From the NCBI RefSeq assembly GCF_000346465.2, contig NC_034011.1, forward strand, positions 10,615,898 to 10,679,897: DNA of 64,000 nt. Direction: 5' to 3'. The DNA is from Prunus persica (taxonomy: Eukaryota > Streptophyta > Magnoliopsida > Rosales > Rosaceae). Positions within the stretch are counted from its first letter, which is position 1; each line of letters opens with the position of its first letter. The notes beneath the pieces are model-generated. The model had not been told where the DNA came from. It saw only the letters and a program-made list of their open reading frames with translations, and did not search any database. Shown piece after piece: positions 1 to 11,700 of the stretch. Made by a program: the position numbers and the translations under genes.

Positions 1-2352
1 ACCATGGAAGCAAACTGTAAAACATCTTCACAAAAGAGCCAGGTATCATGCTCAGTGCCAAACACTTCCTCTAGCATGTGAATTGTAGTCTCATTAGCAG
101 GCTTCAACTTGGTCTCGACATATTGGCATAAGGCTAACAGAGGAGCTGGAATGTCAAGCTTTGAGAGATCCTGTAACAAGAAATAAATAAAGAAATAAAA
201 GTTAGTTTCTACATAAAGTAAAATAAACGACTCCAACAAATCAACAAAATTGACGTGGTATATAATATCAACGACGGTTTCTGGAACTTACTGATGGGGT
301 AAAGGTTATAGACGATGGTAAATACATAATAGCCGTGGTGTAAATGTTATAACGTCGCTAAACAATAGAAAGGTCGTCTAGGTTAAAATAAACGACGGAT
401 CGTAATAACTGACGTCTATTTAAAATTTAAAAATCAGAAAAAAAAACAAATGTCAAAGATTTTACCATTTCATCTTGACGGTTTTCAGTAGCATCAGCAT
501 CAGCATCATTCGTGGGATTGTCTTCCTCCAAAACAAGGCCAATCACATTAAAGCAGCTTGCTTTGTCAGACATTGGATTTTTTGGGCTTTGCTCCTGAGG
601 AATTGGAGGAATTGGAGTAATTGGTGTAGTTGGAGTTTTACCGAGCAAGTTGGGATCAAAGTTAGGAATTAGTTTACTGAATTGTTTCAACAAAATTTCC
701 TCTATGCTCTGACTGCCTCCAAAACACTTTCCTTTGCCCTGGCCTCCATCTTTTTGGTTTCCTCTCTCACTGCCTCCATAACACTTTCCTTCAATTTGTC
801 AGCAAATTTTACTTTTTGATGTCTCGACAAATTGAAGAATCGAGTTGGGGAAACCCTAGCTCCAACACCTCTGACTCTCCCACTATGCTTAGGGTTTCCA
901 AAGCCAAGGTCAAAACATCGTTGCTCCCAGAGACAGTCAGAGTGCCCTCGGAGACTTGTTTTTTCAAATCATCCTAAAAGTGAGAGAGAGAATGTTAGTG
1001 AGTGAACAGATAGTAAAACTGATTAAATAAATAAATTAATAAAAATATTAACCGACGTGGTAAAGAGTTTAAGCGACGGTTTATTTAAAAAACATACGCA
1101 GAAAATCATTTAATACATCGTCCCAAAACTACCGTCGTTTTGTATATATTAAAACGTGTCCATGAAAAACCGTCGTTTATTTGACATCAGAGATAAAATC
1201 ACTTAACCAAAATATTCATTGATCCAGCAATAGTATACAAACAAATTGCAGAGAAATAGAGAGGGAGTGAGAGTGTGTGTGCGTGTGAATATGAAGAAAG
1301 TTGAAAATTTAATTTAAAAAACCTAACACAGAAATACAAAATCGTCGTTGTAATTCAATACAGATATCGGTTTCATAAAAATACTGACGTTATATCTTTT
1401 TTAAAAGGCGGTAAATAAAAACCGTCGTGGGGTTTCATCTCTAACGATGGTTACTAAAAAGATCGACGTCTGAATGAAAAATAAAACCTCTGTTTTACAA
1501 GTTTAGAATAGAGTCAATGAGACTTACGATTAATTTTACCTTCTCTACAACCTTTGGATCAGGGATGTTTCCCTGTTTATCTTCTCTTGCCTTCTTCCAT
1601 GGCAGAGATCGATCGATTTCTTCACCAGGCATGGTTTCTTCCAATTGATCCTTAAAACCAACGTACCCTTTTTGAGACAACCTATGGTTGTACTTGCATT
1701 TCTCCCTTCTCTGTGATTGCTCAGAATGCACAGCCTCAAAATCTGGGGATAACCTTGAATCTACAAAGGCATCCCATTGCGATTTCTCTATGAAGTTGTA
1801 AAGCTTAGGGGGCTCTTTTAACTTCTCCTTCTCATTTGCGAATGGAAGGATAAACTGCCTAGTTAAGGTAGACTTAAAATCCTTCCATTTTTTGACGGCA
1901 GAAGACAGCACCATCTTCTTGCCCCCTTCCCTAACAACATAAGCCATTTGAACAGCTTCCCAAATATGCTTTTTCAGGTCCTTGGGCAATTGAGTCCATT
2001 TCTTGTCCACAAGAGGGACTCTGGTGCATTCCAAAACACCGATGTAACTCTGCATCTCAATAGCAGTCATGCCATGTGGTCTGCTACTTTTATTGTACTC
2101 AACCACAGGCTTAATCTTCTAGATTTTCCTTTTCACAACACGGCTCATTGTGTTGGTACTGTGAGTCGATTTTGTCACTTCATCAAATGTCGCAGAGATT
2201 GGGTCTTTCTCGGAGGATGAAGTAAATCTCATCTTCTTTCCGGGATTGTTTGGAACAGATTTGGATTCACCCATTTGTGCCTTTAAAACTGCAATGTCCT
2301 TGCCTTGACCTTTTGACGCTTGAGCCTCCCTACTTTGAGATTTCGAAACCAT
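1..2352 (-). pseudogene. CACTA accessory gene: Ptta/En/Spm transposase-like protein (start of a transposase-Ulp1 gene)
   Basis: The start codon is at 2352-2350. Exon 1 runs 2352-1540 (donor GAGAAG|GTAAAA), exon 2 runs 973-466 (acceptor TTTTAG|GATG, donor ATG|GTAAAA), and exon 3 begins at 180 (acceptor TTACAG|GATC) and leaves the window. Exon 1 holds the conserved block around VDKKWTQLPKDLK and KKWKDFKSTLTRQF typical of plant Ptta/En/Spm transposases. Exon 2 holds the SGRVRGVGARVSPT block and a proline-threonine stretch (TPTTPITPIPPIP). In the inverted copy the continuing exons encode an Ulp1-type peptidase. A TAG stop at 2119-2117 interrupts exon 1; the other copy has CAG there, so this is probably a single C-to-T change. 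These proteins are thought to bind subterminal repeats. Exon limits are inferred from splice consensus and agreement between the copies. Confidence 0.75.
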
Positions 2353-3542
2353 GTTTAGAGAGAAATACAAACTGCAAGAAAAATAAAGACAGTTAGGTAA
2401 AATTCAGACGTAAAATGAAAGTTCAGACGACGGCAAAAAAAACTAACCGTCTTGCTAATCTATAGAAATGTGGATGTGCAAATACGACGTGGTCATCAAC
2501 TTAAAACGACGGTAATTAAATTAAACCATCGTTGTATTATAAGTTCATAAATAAAAAAAACCGCCTAGTTTTCTCTCTCCCACGTTCGTTTCAAATCAAA
2601 CAACAGTTTTTCTCTTTCAAACGTCGTATTTATTAACACACCACGTCGATTATTATGAACAGCCGTGCTATTGAAATAGCACGAATTTAATTACCGTCTT
2701 GGTGTGTTAATAAAAAGGTCAAATACAGGAAAAACCTGTCGTCCTCACATGACCTGTGAGACGGAATAGTGAAAGATTTGGCCTTTTCAAACCTAAGTCT
2801 TGTTTCAAACATCAGTGGGACTCATTCTTTGAAAATAAAACTTCAAATGATAGGGAAACTGGAAAAAAAAAACGGAGTGAGAAAATACCTTTGGCTTGCA
2901 AAAAAAGTTTTCTTCGCAATCAAATTTTGGAGATGAAGACAAGGAAGAACGTAAAAGTGAGGGAAACTAAGAATCAAATGCGCAACATTTCGGAAATGAG
3001 AGGGAAACTGAGAGAAAACTGAAAATTTTAGGGAGAACGTAAAAGTTTAGGTCAGGTGACCAAAAAGTTTATATTGTGTCCCAAAGATCAATACAACGAA
3101 GGTAGTGATAAAAACTGTCCTAGTATGTACTTACCATGACAATAAAATAACATCAACCGACGTGGTTAGTAACAAAGCCATTTGACTTTTTGTATTCCAA
3201 AAACGACATGGTTAGTTGGGTGCTACATGTCAAAAGTTTACTTTTGAAGAAGTGATATTACAAGTTACCACTTCATTTTTTTATGTGGAACCGACGTTGT
3301 TTGTCTAAACCTCGTTGCCTTTAATTTATTGACCGACATTGTTCTTTTGTTTTATACAGCTTCCGTGTTTTAAGAAACGACGTAGATTTCTATTGTGACA
3401 CGTTTGTTCGTGTAATATAACCGACGTTGATGTGAAAATTATTTTTATAAATTTAGTTTTTTTCAAGCTGTCTTTCAGTTTCAGTTTTCAATTAGGGTTC
3501 CAACTTCTTCTTTCCCTTGGTTGTGTCTCACCTCTTAGGAGG

Positions 3543-3895
3543 CAATTGTTTGGATGTTGATGTGTGTGCGTTTGTGTATCTGAAGGACACAAACACACAC
3601 ACATCATCAATTTCCAAAAAATTATCTCTCTGAATGCAAATTTGTGGCTGCCGTCGTCAAATTTCAGAGGCAATTGTTTAGATGTTGATGTGTGTATGCG
3701 TTTGTGTATTTGAAAGACACAAACACACACACATCATCAACTTCTAAAAAATTGTCTCTCTGAATGCAAATCTATGGCTGCCGTCGTCAATTTTTAGAGG
3801 CAAATATTTTGTATGTTGATGTGTGTGTGCCTTTGCGTATCTCAAAGACACAAAGATACACACATCATCAACTTCTAAAATATTATCTTCCTCTC
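3543..3895. repeat. Three tandem ~128-bp units, each a TG/CA-rich hairpin, in CACTA copy 1
   Basis: Units begin near 3543, 3671 and 3801. Each contains GATGTGTGTG..TTTGTGT, a short loop, then ACACAAACACACACACATC, so each can fold into a long hairpin. Each is followed by a region containing GCTGCCGTCGTCAA. The same array occurs inverted in the complete copy at about 40815-41155. Confidence 0.8.
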
Positions 3896-4671
3896 ACATT
3901 TGTGGTCCGATTATGATGAGGAACAGAGTTCCCTCTGGTAAGATTTCATATCTCTTGGGATCTCAGAATAATCTGATTCTATCGGCGGTTTTCTATATAA
4001 ACCGTTGTGGTTACTCTCAATTCTTGTCAGTATGTTGATCTACTGTCGTAGGCTACCAAAATCCAAGAAATAAATAGTAAAAAAAAATTCATATAAAGAC
4101 GACAGTTTAGATATAAGGTTAGACGTATAAAGTGAATAAATACAACGGTAATTTTAACTTCACGAAGTGGTAAATTTTATTATACGACGTTAATTGAACA
4201 AACCAACGTGGTTAGAGTTATAGGTACTGTCATAGTGCGCTACAAAAAATAAGTCGATAAATTTATCTTTACAGTCATTGTACATTTATTTAATACGCCA
4301 GTATTTTTTAATATACAGACGTGTATTTTTTTTTGAAATTATACGGCGCCGAATACGAAAACTTGGTCGTGTTTATTACGAAGTAAAAACGGCGGTTGTT
4401 GTTGTACACCGTCGTCTTTACCTTCTACGTCAGTGGATTCATACCTTCTGCCGTTGTTTTTAGGCTCAGAGTTTACCCTTGAGGAAAACCTTTTCAATAA
4501 GACGACGCTTTTTTAATTTGGTGCGTCGTTTTTTAAAAACACCCATTGGAATCTCCACTGTTTAGGTGTTTAAGTTAATCATACACCGCGGTTTTATGAT
4601 ACCGTCGTCTTTTCAAACACAAAGATGGTTTTCCGTTAAACCGTCATTTTTTTTTTGGTCGTCTTTTTCAC

Positions 4672-4685
4672 CTTTTGTAGTAGTG
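4672..4685 (-). repeat. CACTA terminal inverted repeat (copy 1, 5' end)
   Basis: On the minus strand this reads CACTACTACAAAAG, close to the CACTACTACAAAAA termini of the complete element at 40097 and 52134. The next three bases outward (4686-4688) are CTT, the expected target duplication, but the partner is off the window. Confidence 0.85.
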
Positions 4686-5178
4686 CTTGTTGCAGTTATC
4701 TTACATACTTCGTACACTTTAACACCGCTCTATGTGGATACGATACTCGACTTACGAGATTTACTATTGTGCGACACCTGCACTTGGGTTAAGCAAGCAA
4801 TTCCTCTGGTTCATGATGCTTCTTCATAGTACCACATGAACATGTCGGAAAATCATTGTAGGAAGCCAATTCGTCCCACAACCCCCTCATCTTGGTGAAA
4901 TAGCTAGTGACGGATATTTGCCCTTGATGGAGAGAAGCAATATCTAATTGTAGTTAGAAAATCCTCAGTGCGTTGCTTTGAGAAAATCGCTCCTTGAGGT
5001 CCTCCCAAATCTCATGCGTTGTTGTCGAGTAGATGATACTATTGGCGATCTCCGATTCAATGGAATTAAGGATCCATGAGAGCACCATATCGTTGCACTT
5101 AGCCAGCAATAGTAGTGATTTGGATTGCTCTTCTCGGATGGTGTTTGCACAGTCCCTTCAACAAATCCTAGCTTATTT

Positions 5179-5362
5179 TTTGCGTCAAGGGATAAGCGAA
5201 TTGACCGGCACCACGTTGTGTAATTATCTCCGTTAAGGAATTTGGGAACAAGGACCATGCCCGGATGGTTACTGTGGTGAACAGAAAGAGGACTGCTGGC
5301 GCCATTTGCACCACCGTCCTTGGAGGCTCCAAAACCTCCATCTTTCTTCCTAGGCTTGCTAT
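5179..5362 (-). pseudogene. copia gag N-terminal fragment
   Basis: The frame containing MGDDEHSKPRKK (5378 downward) leads into the gag core with GDNYTTW and LDAKNKLGFVEGT, the hallmark of plant copia gag N-termini (DUF4219/UBN2-like). After PNHYY the frame shows stops and shifts, and gag similarity resumes in other frames down to about 4800. It would have encoded the capsid-like protein that packages retrotransposon RNA. It cannot make a full protein now. Confidence 0.6.
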
Positions 5363-5460
5363 GTTCGTCATCTCCCATGGAGAATGAGCGAAACAAGAAA
5401 AAGATCTAAATTGTTGGTCGAAGGGATCGGCGAAAAAAAAACACAAGAGTGAGGGTTTCC

Positions 5461-5475
5461 CCTGCTCTGATACCA
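5461..5475 (-). other. Primer-binding site, initiator tRNA-Met type
   Basis: The minus strand reads TGGTATCAGAGCAGG directly after the LTR end. TGGTATCAGAGC is the usual copia primer site complementary to initiator tRNA-Met. Confidence 0.8.
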
Positions 5476-5642
5476 TGTAAAATTGGTATAGAAAGATATT
5501 ATGTTGGAATGAATAATTCTATTGATTGTACAATATACTTATACAGGGAGAATACAAGCCTAACTAGGAAAAGTCAAACAACTACAAAGAAGTTTTTCCT
5601 ATTCTAGTTCCCATAGAATCGGGTATTGATTACTTTCCAACA
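5476..5642 (-). repeat. 5' LTR (167 bp) of the copia fragment
   Basis: On the minus strand it starts TGTTGGAAAGT and ends ATTTTACA, giving TG...CA termini directly next to a primer site. The length is unusually short for copia LTRs but fits the termini. Confidence 0.65.
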
Positions 5643-7386
5643 TATCGCTGTTACATTTCCATGCTAGCTTTTGTAATTATTATATGTAATGTACACTTGA
5701 TTTGAAACCACCATCTCTTTCGTCATTCTCTTCTCCAGTTCTGCCTGCCTTCCCCTATCCCATCCCATCCATCGAATCTTTGGTCAAGAAAAAAGCAACC
5801 CCATCATTCATGTCCTCATGCATCATATATGCATGATGGACCCTACCTTACAATTATCATACTTAACTTCTTCTTCTTTTTCTTTCTCGATTTGAAATTA
5901 TGAAAAAACACAGATGACAGCTGCTGATAAAGATTTGAAGATAGGCCCTCCGCAGTCTACTCACGTAGCATTCACAAGGGATTAGATGAGAATATATATT
6001 ACAATTGGAGTCTTTTAATTGTGATCATCCATATCAATTATTAGGTATCAACATTGAATATATATTACAATAATTTTAGTGGTACAACAGCGACCTCCGT
6101 AAGAATATTACTGTTAAATACAGTGATGCATGCAAGCAATATTAGATTGATAAAATTAATCTTATAGTTATTGGCAAGATCTGAATCCATAAAATCTTCA
6201 TACATCATCTACCAAATATCCTATCACTCTCATTCCATATTGGAAGCATGTACATTGCTTAAAGTGTGCATGAAACAGTACAGTCATGTATGTACTTAGC
6301 ATTTAGAGGCATTCAGATTATTGTTACTACATACACAATCATTGATTGGCATACCTATTAAGGCACAAGGAGGTACAGCTGCATCTCCCCACATTGGAAA
6401 AGCTATTGTAGGTGCTGCATATTGCACTTTTGCTTAGCCTAGGAGATACAGTCTAGATGTTTGATGAAAAGCCTAAACGAAGTCTGTGTTGCTTTGCTAT
6501 ATTGCATTGCGCTGCTGCGCACAGTGTGCTTGTTTTTTTTAAAAATCCTAGCCAAAACGAGGCCGTTTTGGACCAAGATTTTTTATATATTATTTTTCTT
6601 CAAAAAAATTAAAGAGGGTACCTGGACTGCCATTTCGTGTGCTTTAACCTATTTCTATCTAGGGCCTGCATATATAATGACAAAAGGCTTTAAACAAGGG
6701 CTTTTAACTCTAGGCCTTTTAACAACAAGGCATTCTTTTTCTTCTACAACAATTGTAGTTTATTTGTTATGCTATTCTTTTTCTATGACTTATGAATAAT
6801 ATTGGTATTGTTTAAATCATAAGGGTATTTGATTGTCAATTTTTATATATAAAGCTTTTAGCCTTTCAAAATTGCACCTCCACTACAAAATTCTTGGATC
6901 CGCCAGTGTACACAATAAGAATAATATGTAAAGAAATTAACTTAGGTATATTTAAAAATCACGCACATAAGCCAAAATAAACATGTATATAGCGTCAGAA
7001 TTAAGAGACACTTTTTGACACAAACTATAACCCACTTGATTAGCCGTTAGATGAAACCATTTTGAATGATAGTTATGTTAAAAATGTTCAGTATTTGTCC
7101 CATATCGAAAATTTAAGGGACCTTACTTGGGTTCATAAATTATTAAGCTACTTCGTTTATTATCAATTAATTTTGGAGTAGAAACTCGAACTTTAGCCTA
7201 CCCCACTGCCTGTCCTTCATCCTTTTGGATGACTATCTATTCTTCAACTTTAAAACTGAATCTCTGGATAATTATGACTTGAAAACTTAATAGTACTATT
7301 GGACTACTATATATGGCTTTGCGTATTCCTCAATTCAGACTTCAGAGTGCAACAACCACATTTTTTGAGTATTTCTTCACTATCTC
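5643..7386. other. AT-rich intergenic DNA, no gene recognised
   Basis: No convincing coding region, RNA gene or complete transposon is seen. An open frame at 6461-6799 (112 aa) has no recognised domain, and its composition looks like chance AT-rich sequence. A motif resembling AAAACGAGGCCGTTTTGG near 6553 is palindromic but isolated. Confidence 0.5.
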
Positions 7387-7861
7387 TAAGGGTGGGCATC
7401 GAGACCCAAAAATCGGAACACCGAACCGAACCGATGAAAAAAATAAACTGGTTGACCAAAAAATTCAACAAACCGGACCGGAATCATACCGAATTGGTTC
7501 CAACCGGATTCATTTTCGGTTTTACACCCCACCAAACCGAACTGGACCGGTCATATATATATATTTTTATTTTTAAAATTTTTTAAAATCTAATGCCATA
7601 TTTTAAATTTTATAATCACTATTTTTCCAAGTTCAACTTCAAAAAGTTTCTAAATGTATGAATTGGATTATTTGTTAATTTTGAAGCTAAAAAAATAAAA
7701 AATTAATAATTCGGTTCAAAACGAAAACCGGTCAGAACCGAATCGGCTGGTTTTTGAAATTTTTTTGCCTAAATCGGACCGAACCAGACCGGTTAAATTG
7801 TATCGGTTTTGATTTTGATTTGAGGTGAGAACCGGACCGAACCGGACTGTGTCCACCCCTA
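7387..7861. mobile_element. hAT-like MITE, 475 bp
   Basis: The ends are TAAGGGTGGGC on the left and GTCCACCCCTA on the right, near-perfect inverted repeats. ACTATCTC stands directly outside both ends (7379-7386 and 7862-7869), an 8-bp target duplication as made by hAT transposases. The interior is non-coding and rich in ACCGAACCGG-type words on both arms. Open frames at 7299-7586 are by-products of these repeats. Confidence 0.82.
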
Positions 7862-7869
7862 ACTATCTC

Positions 7870-8460
7870 TGTCATTAAGCCAACAAACTGTTAACTATTA
7901 GCTTTGGATCAATTGTAAGAGTTCTTTTAGTTCCTCAATTTCTAGAAATTTCTATAATTTGATGCTTCATATTCCTTCTTGGTGTGGTGCCATAGAGTTT
8001 GGTTCTTTTTTGGCTGCAATGGGAGTTGGGTGTTTTGCTTACTTTGATTGAAAAGTGATGATATACTTAAAATGAATGATGAAACATTCAAAATACCAGA
8101 AAATGCCCTTGGTTTAAGAATTGAAATTATTAATTATACGAGGATAACATGGTAAATTCACACTTTTCATATTAAAAAAAGTTAAAATTAAAAGAAAAAT
8201 CAGATAATTGATCTTATTTTTATGGAACACAACTACCTATTATCTTTAATTCTAAAATAAATTTTAATTTAAAAAAAAAAAAACCTTTCGCAGACGTGGA
8301 AGTGCGTGCGAGGAGGCTAGTATTACATATACACAATATTAGATGAAACTTCACTTTGTCAATTTCTTCCTCCCACTTCAAAGTTCAATCTACAGTAACC
8401 TTCTGCACATGCATAACATATTAGCATATACGTAGGGCCCCTTCCAGTATTATTTACTTA
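7870..8460. other. AT-rich intergenic DNA
   Basis: No gene or clear repeat structure is seen between the two MITE-like elements. Confidence 0.5.
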
Positions 8461-9495
8461 AGACTTTTGATCACAAATGGTATTTGAGGTTTGCGAAATT
8501 ATCAACTTTGGTCCTTTATATTTTTTATTTCTGACATTATTGGTCCTTATGTTATACCTCACACATCAATTTGATCCCACCGTGAGATTTCGTTAAATTT
8601 TTTTGTTAAATTGCTGACATGACACCTATGTGGTGCACACATAATGAATGAGAAAATGTCAAGTGGATATAAATAAAGAAATGTTTTTTTATTTGTTTAT
8701 AAATAGTTTAACATTTAAAATATTTTTAAAAAAGAGAGAAATTTTTCAAAACATACATTTTTTTATTCAAATCCACTTGGCATGTTATTAATGGACATGT
8801 AGGCTCCACATATATGTGGCGTCAAATCCATTAGATTTTTTTGAAAAAACCTAAACCCTTCAAAATATAGTTTAACGTTTAAAATATTTTTAAAAAGAAT
8901 TTTAAAAAGAGAGAAAAATTTCAAAACATAAATCTTCTTTATTCAAATCCACTTGGCATGTTATTATTAGACATGTAGGCTCCACATATATGTTACGTCA
9001 AATCCGTTAGGTTCCATTGAAATTTTCATCAATTTAACAGAAATTTCAACAGAACCTAACGGATTTGATGTGACATGTATATGGAGCCTACATGTCCAAT
9101 AAAAACATGCCAAGTGGATTTGAATTAAAAAACAAATTATGTTTTGAATTTTTTTTAAATTAATTTTTTCTAAAAGATTTTAAATGTTAAACTATTTTTA
9201 AAAAAATATAAAGGACCAATAATGTCATAAAAAAAAAAAGCATAAATGACCAAAGGTGATAATTTTGCAAACCTCAGGGACCATTTGTGATAAAAGCTAA
9301 AATGTTTAAAACATTGTTTAATCCACGTGGCATCTCCGTCAGCAATCTAAAGGAAAATTTTGATGCAACTTTACAACTGGACCAAATTGATGTGTGACGT
9401 TTAATGTAAGGGATGAATAATGTCAGAAAAAAACATAAAAAGGACAAAAGGTGAAAATTTGCCAAACCTCAAAGACCATTTGTGATAAAAACCCT
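8461..9495. mobile_element. Foldback/MITE-like element, ~1 kb
   Basis: The left arm begins near 8466 with TTTTGATCACAAATGG followed by TTTGAGGTTTG. The right arm ends near 9492 with the complement, CCATTTGTGATAAAAA. Both arms also share a CACACATCAATTTG block, so the terminal inverted repeat is roughly 170-200 bp. A second terminus-like copy (CAGGGACCATTTGTGATAAAAG) ends near 9297, and internal blocks containing CCACTTGGCATG (about 8775 and 8950) recur inverted near 9105. This suggests nested or duplicated foldback units. It has no coding capacity. It lies just upstream of the O-methyltransferase promoter. Confidence 0.65.
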
Positions 9496-9537
9496 TTACT
9501 TAAATAATTGGGATGTGGATTGTGTCGTCGCCAACGA

Positions 9538-9545
9538 CTATACAA
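9538..9545 (+). promoter_or_regulatory. Possible TATA box of the O-methyltransferase gene
   Basis: CTATACAA lies 82 bp upstream of the start codon at 9627, a plausible distance for a plant core promoter with a short leader. No other evidence supports it. Confidence 0.35.
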
Positions 9546-9626
9546 GCAGATCCCCAGTATAGAAGACTTAAAATAATAGCCATCGGTGTTCTTGGGCTAC
9601 ACATATTAACATAGACACTTAGATAA

Positions 9627-11311
9627 ATGAGTTTGAGTAATGATAAAGTGAGTGCTACTAGCCATGAGCTTCTTCAAGCTCAAGCTCATGTGTGGAATCA
9701 TATCTTCCAGTTCATAAACTCCATGTCATTAAAGTGTGCAGTTCAATTAGGCATCCCAGATGTGATTCACAACCATGGCCAACCCATATCCCTTTCCAAT
9801 CTCATTTCCGGCCTCAATGTCCACCCTTCGAAAGCTCATTTCATCGCACGCCTCATGCGAATCCTCGTCCACTCCAATTTCTTTGCACAAGACCAGCAAG
9901 TTCAGCTACCACTTCGTCCAAACAATAATAACAACAATGAGAATATTGTTCATCAGGATCTTGATGATGAAGCGGAGGAAAAAACTGTTGTGGTGTATAG
10001 CCTAACACCAGCTTCCAGGCTTCTCCTCAAGGAAGGTACATTAAGCACCCGACAATTTTTACTTATGATTCTTGATCCAGTAATGACAGATCCATTTCAT
10101 CTAATGGGCACTTGGTGCCAGATGAACAATCATGGAAATCTTGATCATCCAGCTTCCCCATTTGAGATGGCACATGGAACGCCTTTTTGGGGTTTGGTTG
10201 CTCAGCAACCAAAGTTTGGTAGCTTGTTTAATGAAGCAATGGAGGCTGACTCTCAGCTGATAGCAAGGGCAGTAGTTGAAGAGTGTGAAGGAGTTTTTGA
10301 GGGTTTGAACTCCTTGGTTGATGTTGGAGGTGGCACAGGAACCATGGCCAAGGCCATTGCCAAGGCCTTCCCCAACATTAATTGCACTGTCTTTGACCAA
10401 CCACATGTTGTCGCAAACTTGCAAGGGACTCACAATCTGGATTTTGTTGGAGGAGACATGTTTGAGAAGATACCCCCAGCAAATGCAATTTTCCTCAAGG
10501 TAATTATAAAACTCAATTATTTCTCTCATTTTTATTATTCCTTAATTTCCTAATTAATTATTACCTTGTTGTTAGTAAACACATGTCACCCTTACCTTTG
10601 CAAAATTTTCTAAACGTGTCCTTGTTTTGCTTGGCTTTCAATTCGAGTTGTGTATTTAAGGATTTTATGGAGTTTAATAATAAAACTCAAAATGAAAAGA
10701 CAATCTTGTTGAAGAATGTAAAGTAACACATTAAAAACTTGGACTATGTTGATGGTTAATTTGGGAGTAATATCGATATTTTTAATAGTGGTCTGCGGGT
10801 CCGTCTCTTTGAAATTTTAACAAATCTTACTATTCATAAATGAATAGTAACAGTGGCATGTCAATCGGTGCATGTACAAAGTATATTAAAAGCAGGTAAG
10901 GTACCATATACTAATTCTATGCACTGATGTGGTTATGAGTACAAATTCAAGGCTTACGTTAAAGTAATTAACCATTAATTAATGTATGGCTTCAATGATC
11001 AGTGGATTCTGCATGATTGGAGTGATGAGGAAAGCGTGAAGATATTAAAGAAGAGTAGAGAAGCAATTCTGAGCAAAAATGAAGGAGGAAAGGTTATCAT
11101 CCTGGATATAAATGTGTCTGCAGATAATACGAAGATGGATAAGAAATCAATTGAAACTCAGCTCATGTGGGATATGTTGATGATGGTCGAGCTCAGTGGC
11201 AAAGAGCGTAGTGAAGCAGAGTGGGAAAAGCTCTTTCTCACTGCTGGATTCTCTCACTATAAGATTACACATACATTGGGCCTAAGGTCTCTTATCGAAG
11301 TTTACCCCTGA
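9627..11311 (+). CDS. Plant class II O-methyltransferase (SAM-dependent, COMT-like), two exons
   Basis: This probably methylates a hydroxyl group of a small phenolic or alkaloid compound in the cytosol using S-adenosylmethionine. Exon 1 is 9627-10499 (CTCAAG|GTAATT) and exon 2 is 11003-11311 (GATCAG|TGG...TGA), both phase 0, giving 393 residues. The N-terminal dimerisation domain has HVWNHIFQFINSMSLKCAVQLGIPD. The SAM-binding glycine motif is LVDVGGGTGTMAKAIAKAFP (near residue 230), followed by VFDQPHVV and the GGDMFEKIP loop. The catalytic-base motif WILHDWSDE opens exon 2. The C-terminus LIEVYP is typical. It is longer than the usual ~350-375 residues because of an Asn/acidic insertion (RPNNNNNNENIV, near residue 98). 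The domain layout resembles resveratrol/orcinol-type O-methyltransferases, but the substrate cannot be told from sequence. No break is seen, so it may be functional. Confidence 0.9.
10500..11002 (+). other. Intron of the O-methyltransferase gene (503 bp)
   Basis: It begins GTAATT and ends GATCAG. It is AT-rich with no repeat or second gene recognised. Its position directly before the WILHDW codons is where many plant O-methyltransferase genes carry their intron. Confidence 0.8.
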
Positions 11312-11332
11312 AAAAAAAGTTTTAAGTTTAAT

Positions 11333-11700
11333 AGTATTTCTTAGTGCCTGTTTGGCATTGCTTAATTGCGATGATAAGTGATTTTTAAAAAAATTTGGGA
11401 AGCCCAGTCCGTTTTGTAAACTATGAAAAAATCACTTATTAAAAATTGTTGTGAAAGAAAGCTATAAGGAAAAGCAGCTAATGAGGTGCTTTCCTTTTTT
11501 AATAATGCAGAAATCAGTTTTGAAGAGGGGTTGGGTTTAATGATTATGCGACAATCATTTTCTAATTATGCGGGAATCAGTACCAACAACACTTATAATA
11601 AAAAGTTTACCAAACGCCAAACTACTTTATCTCACAGCTGATTTCTCTCACAGCAAATCTGACAGCGATTATTTTCACAGCACAACAATGCTAAACTGAC
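11333..11700. mobile_element. Possible MITE (~365 bp)
   Basis: The left side has CCTGTTTGGCATTGCT near 11346. The right side has AACAATGCTAAAC near 11683, whose complement is GTTTAGCATTGTT. Internal words such as ACGCCAAAC also fall in opposing orientation. No clear target duplication was found, so the ends are uncertain. Confidence 0.4.

Larger units (their letters stand above)
1..4685 (-). mobile_element. CACTA (En/Spm) DNA transposon, copy 1, cut by window start
   Basis: The 5' end is at 4685, where the plus strand reads TTTTGTAGTAGTG, the reverse complement of a CACTA terminal repeat. From 1 to 4685 the sequence is the inverted counterpart of 40097-44530, which belongs to a complete element, so this is a second family member in the opposite orientation. 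The rest of it, including the TNP2 transposase gene and the other terminus, lies outside the window, so its target duplication cannot be checked. Short CGACG/CGTCG motifs are dense in its non-coding parts (240-425, 1040-1180, 1340-1475, 2400-2740, 3080-3430, 4080-4680). Confidence 0.88.
4800..5642 (-). mobile_element. Ty1-copia retrotransposon fragment (5' LTR, PBS, gag)
   Basis: Reading the minus strand from 5642 there is a short LTR, a tRNA primer site, then a gag reading frame. The gag N-terminus has the copia pattern HPGMVLVPKFLNGDNYTTW followed by LSLDAKNKLGF, and farther on QISVTSYFTKMRGLWDEL, ending in a CSCG remnant near 4810. The reading frame is broken around 5110-5100 and 4975-4920. 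No pol or 3' LTR is present. The stretch 4686-4799 shows no clear homology, and then the CACTA end begins. The adjacent CACTA insertion may have separated this piece from the rest of the element. Confidence 0.75.

Noticed and set aside
6461..6799. 112-codon open frame with hydrophobic stretches
   Set aside because: No motif or homology pattern; AT-rich composition suffices to explain it.
10101..10529. 142-codon antisense frame in the O-methyltransferase exon
   Set aside because: It is the opposite strand of a well-supported coding exon, with no motif of its own.
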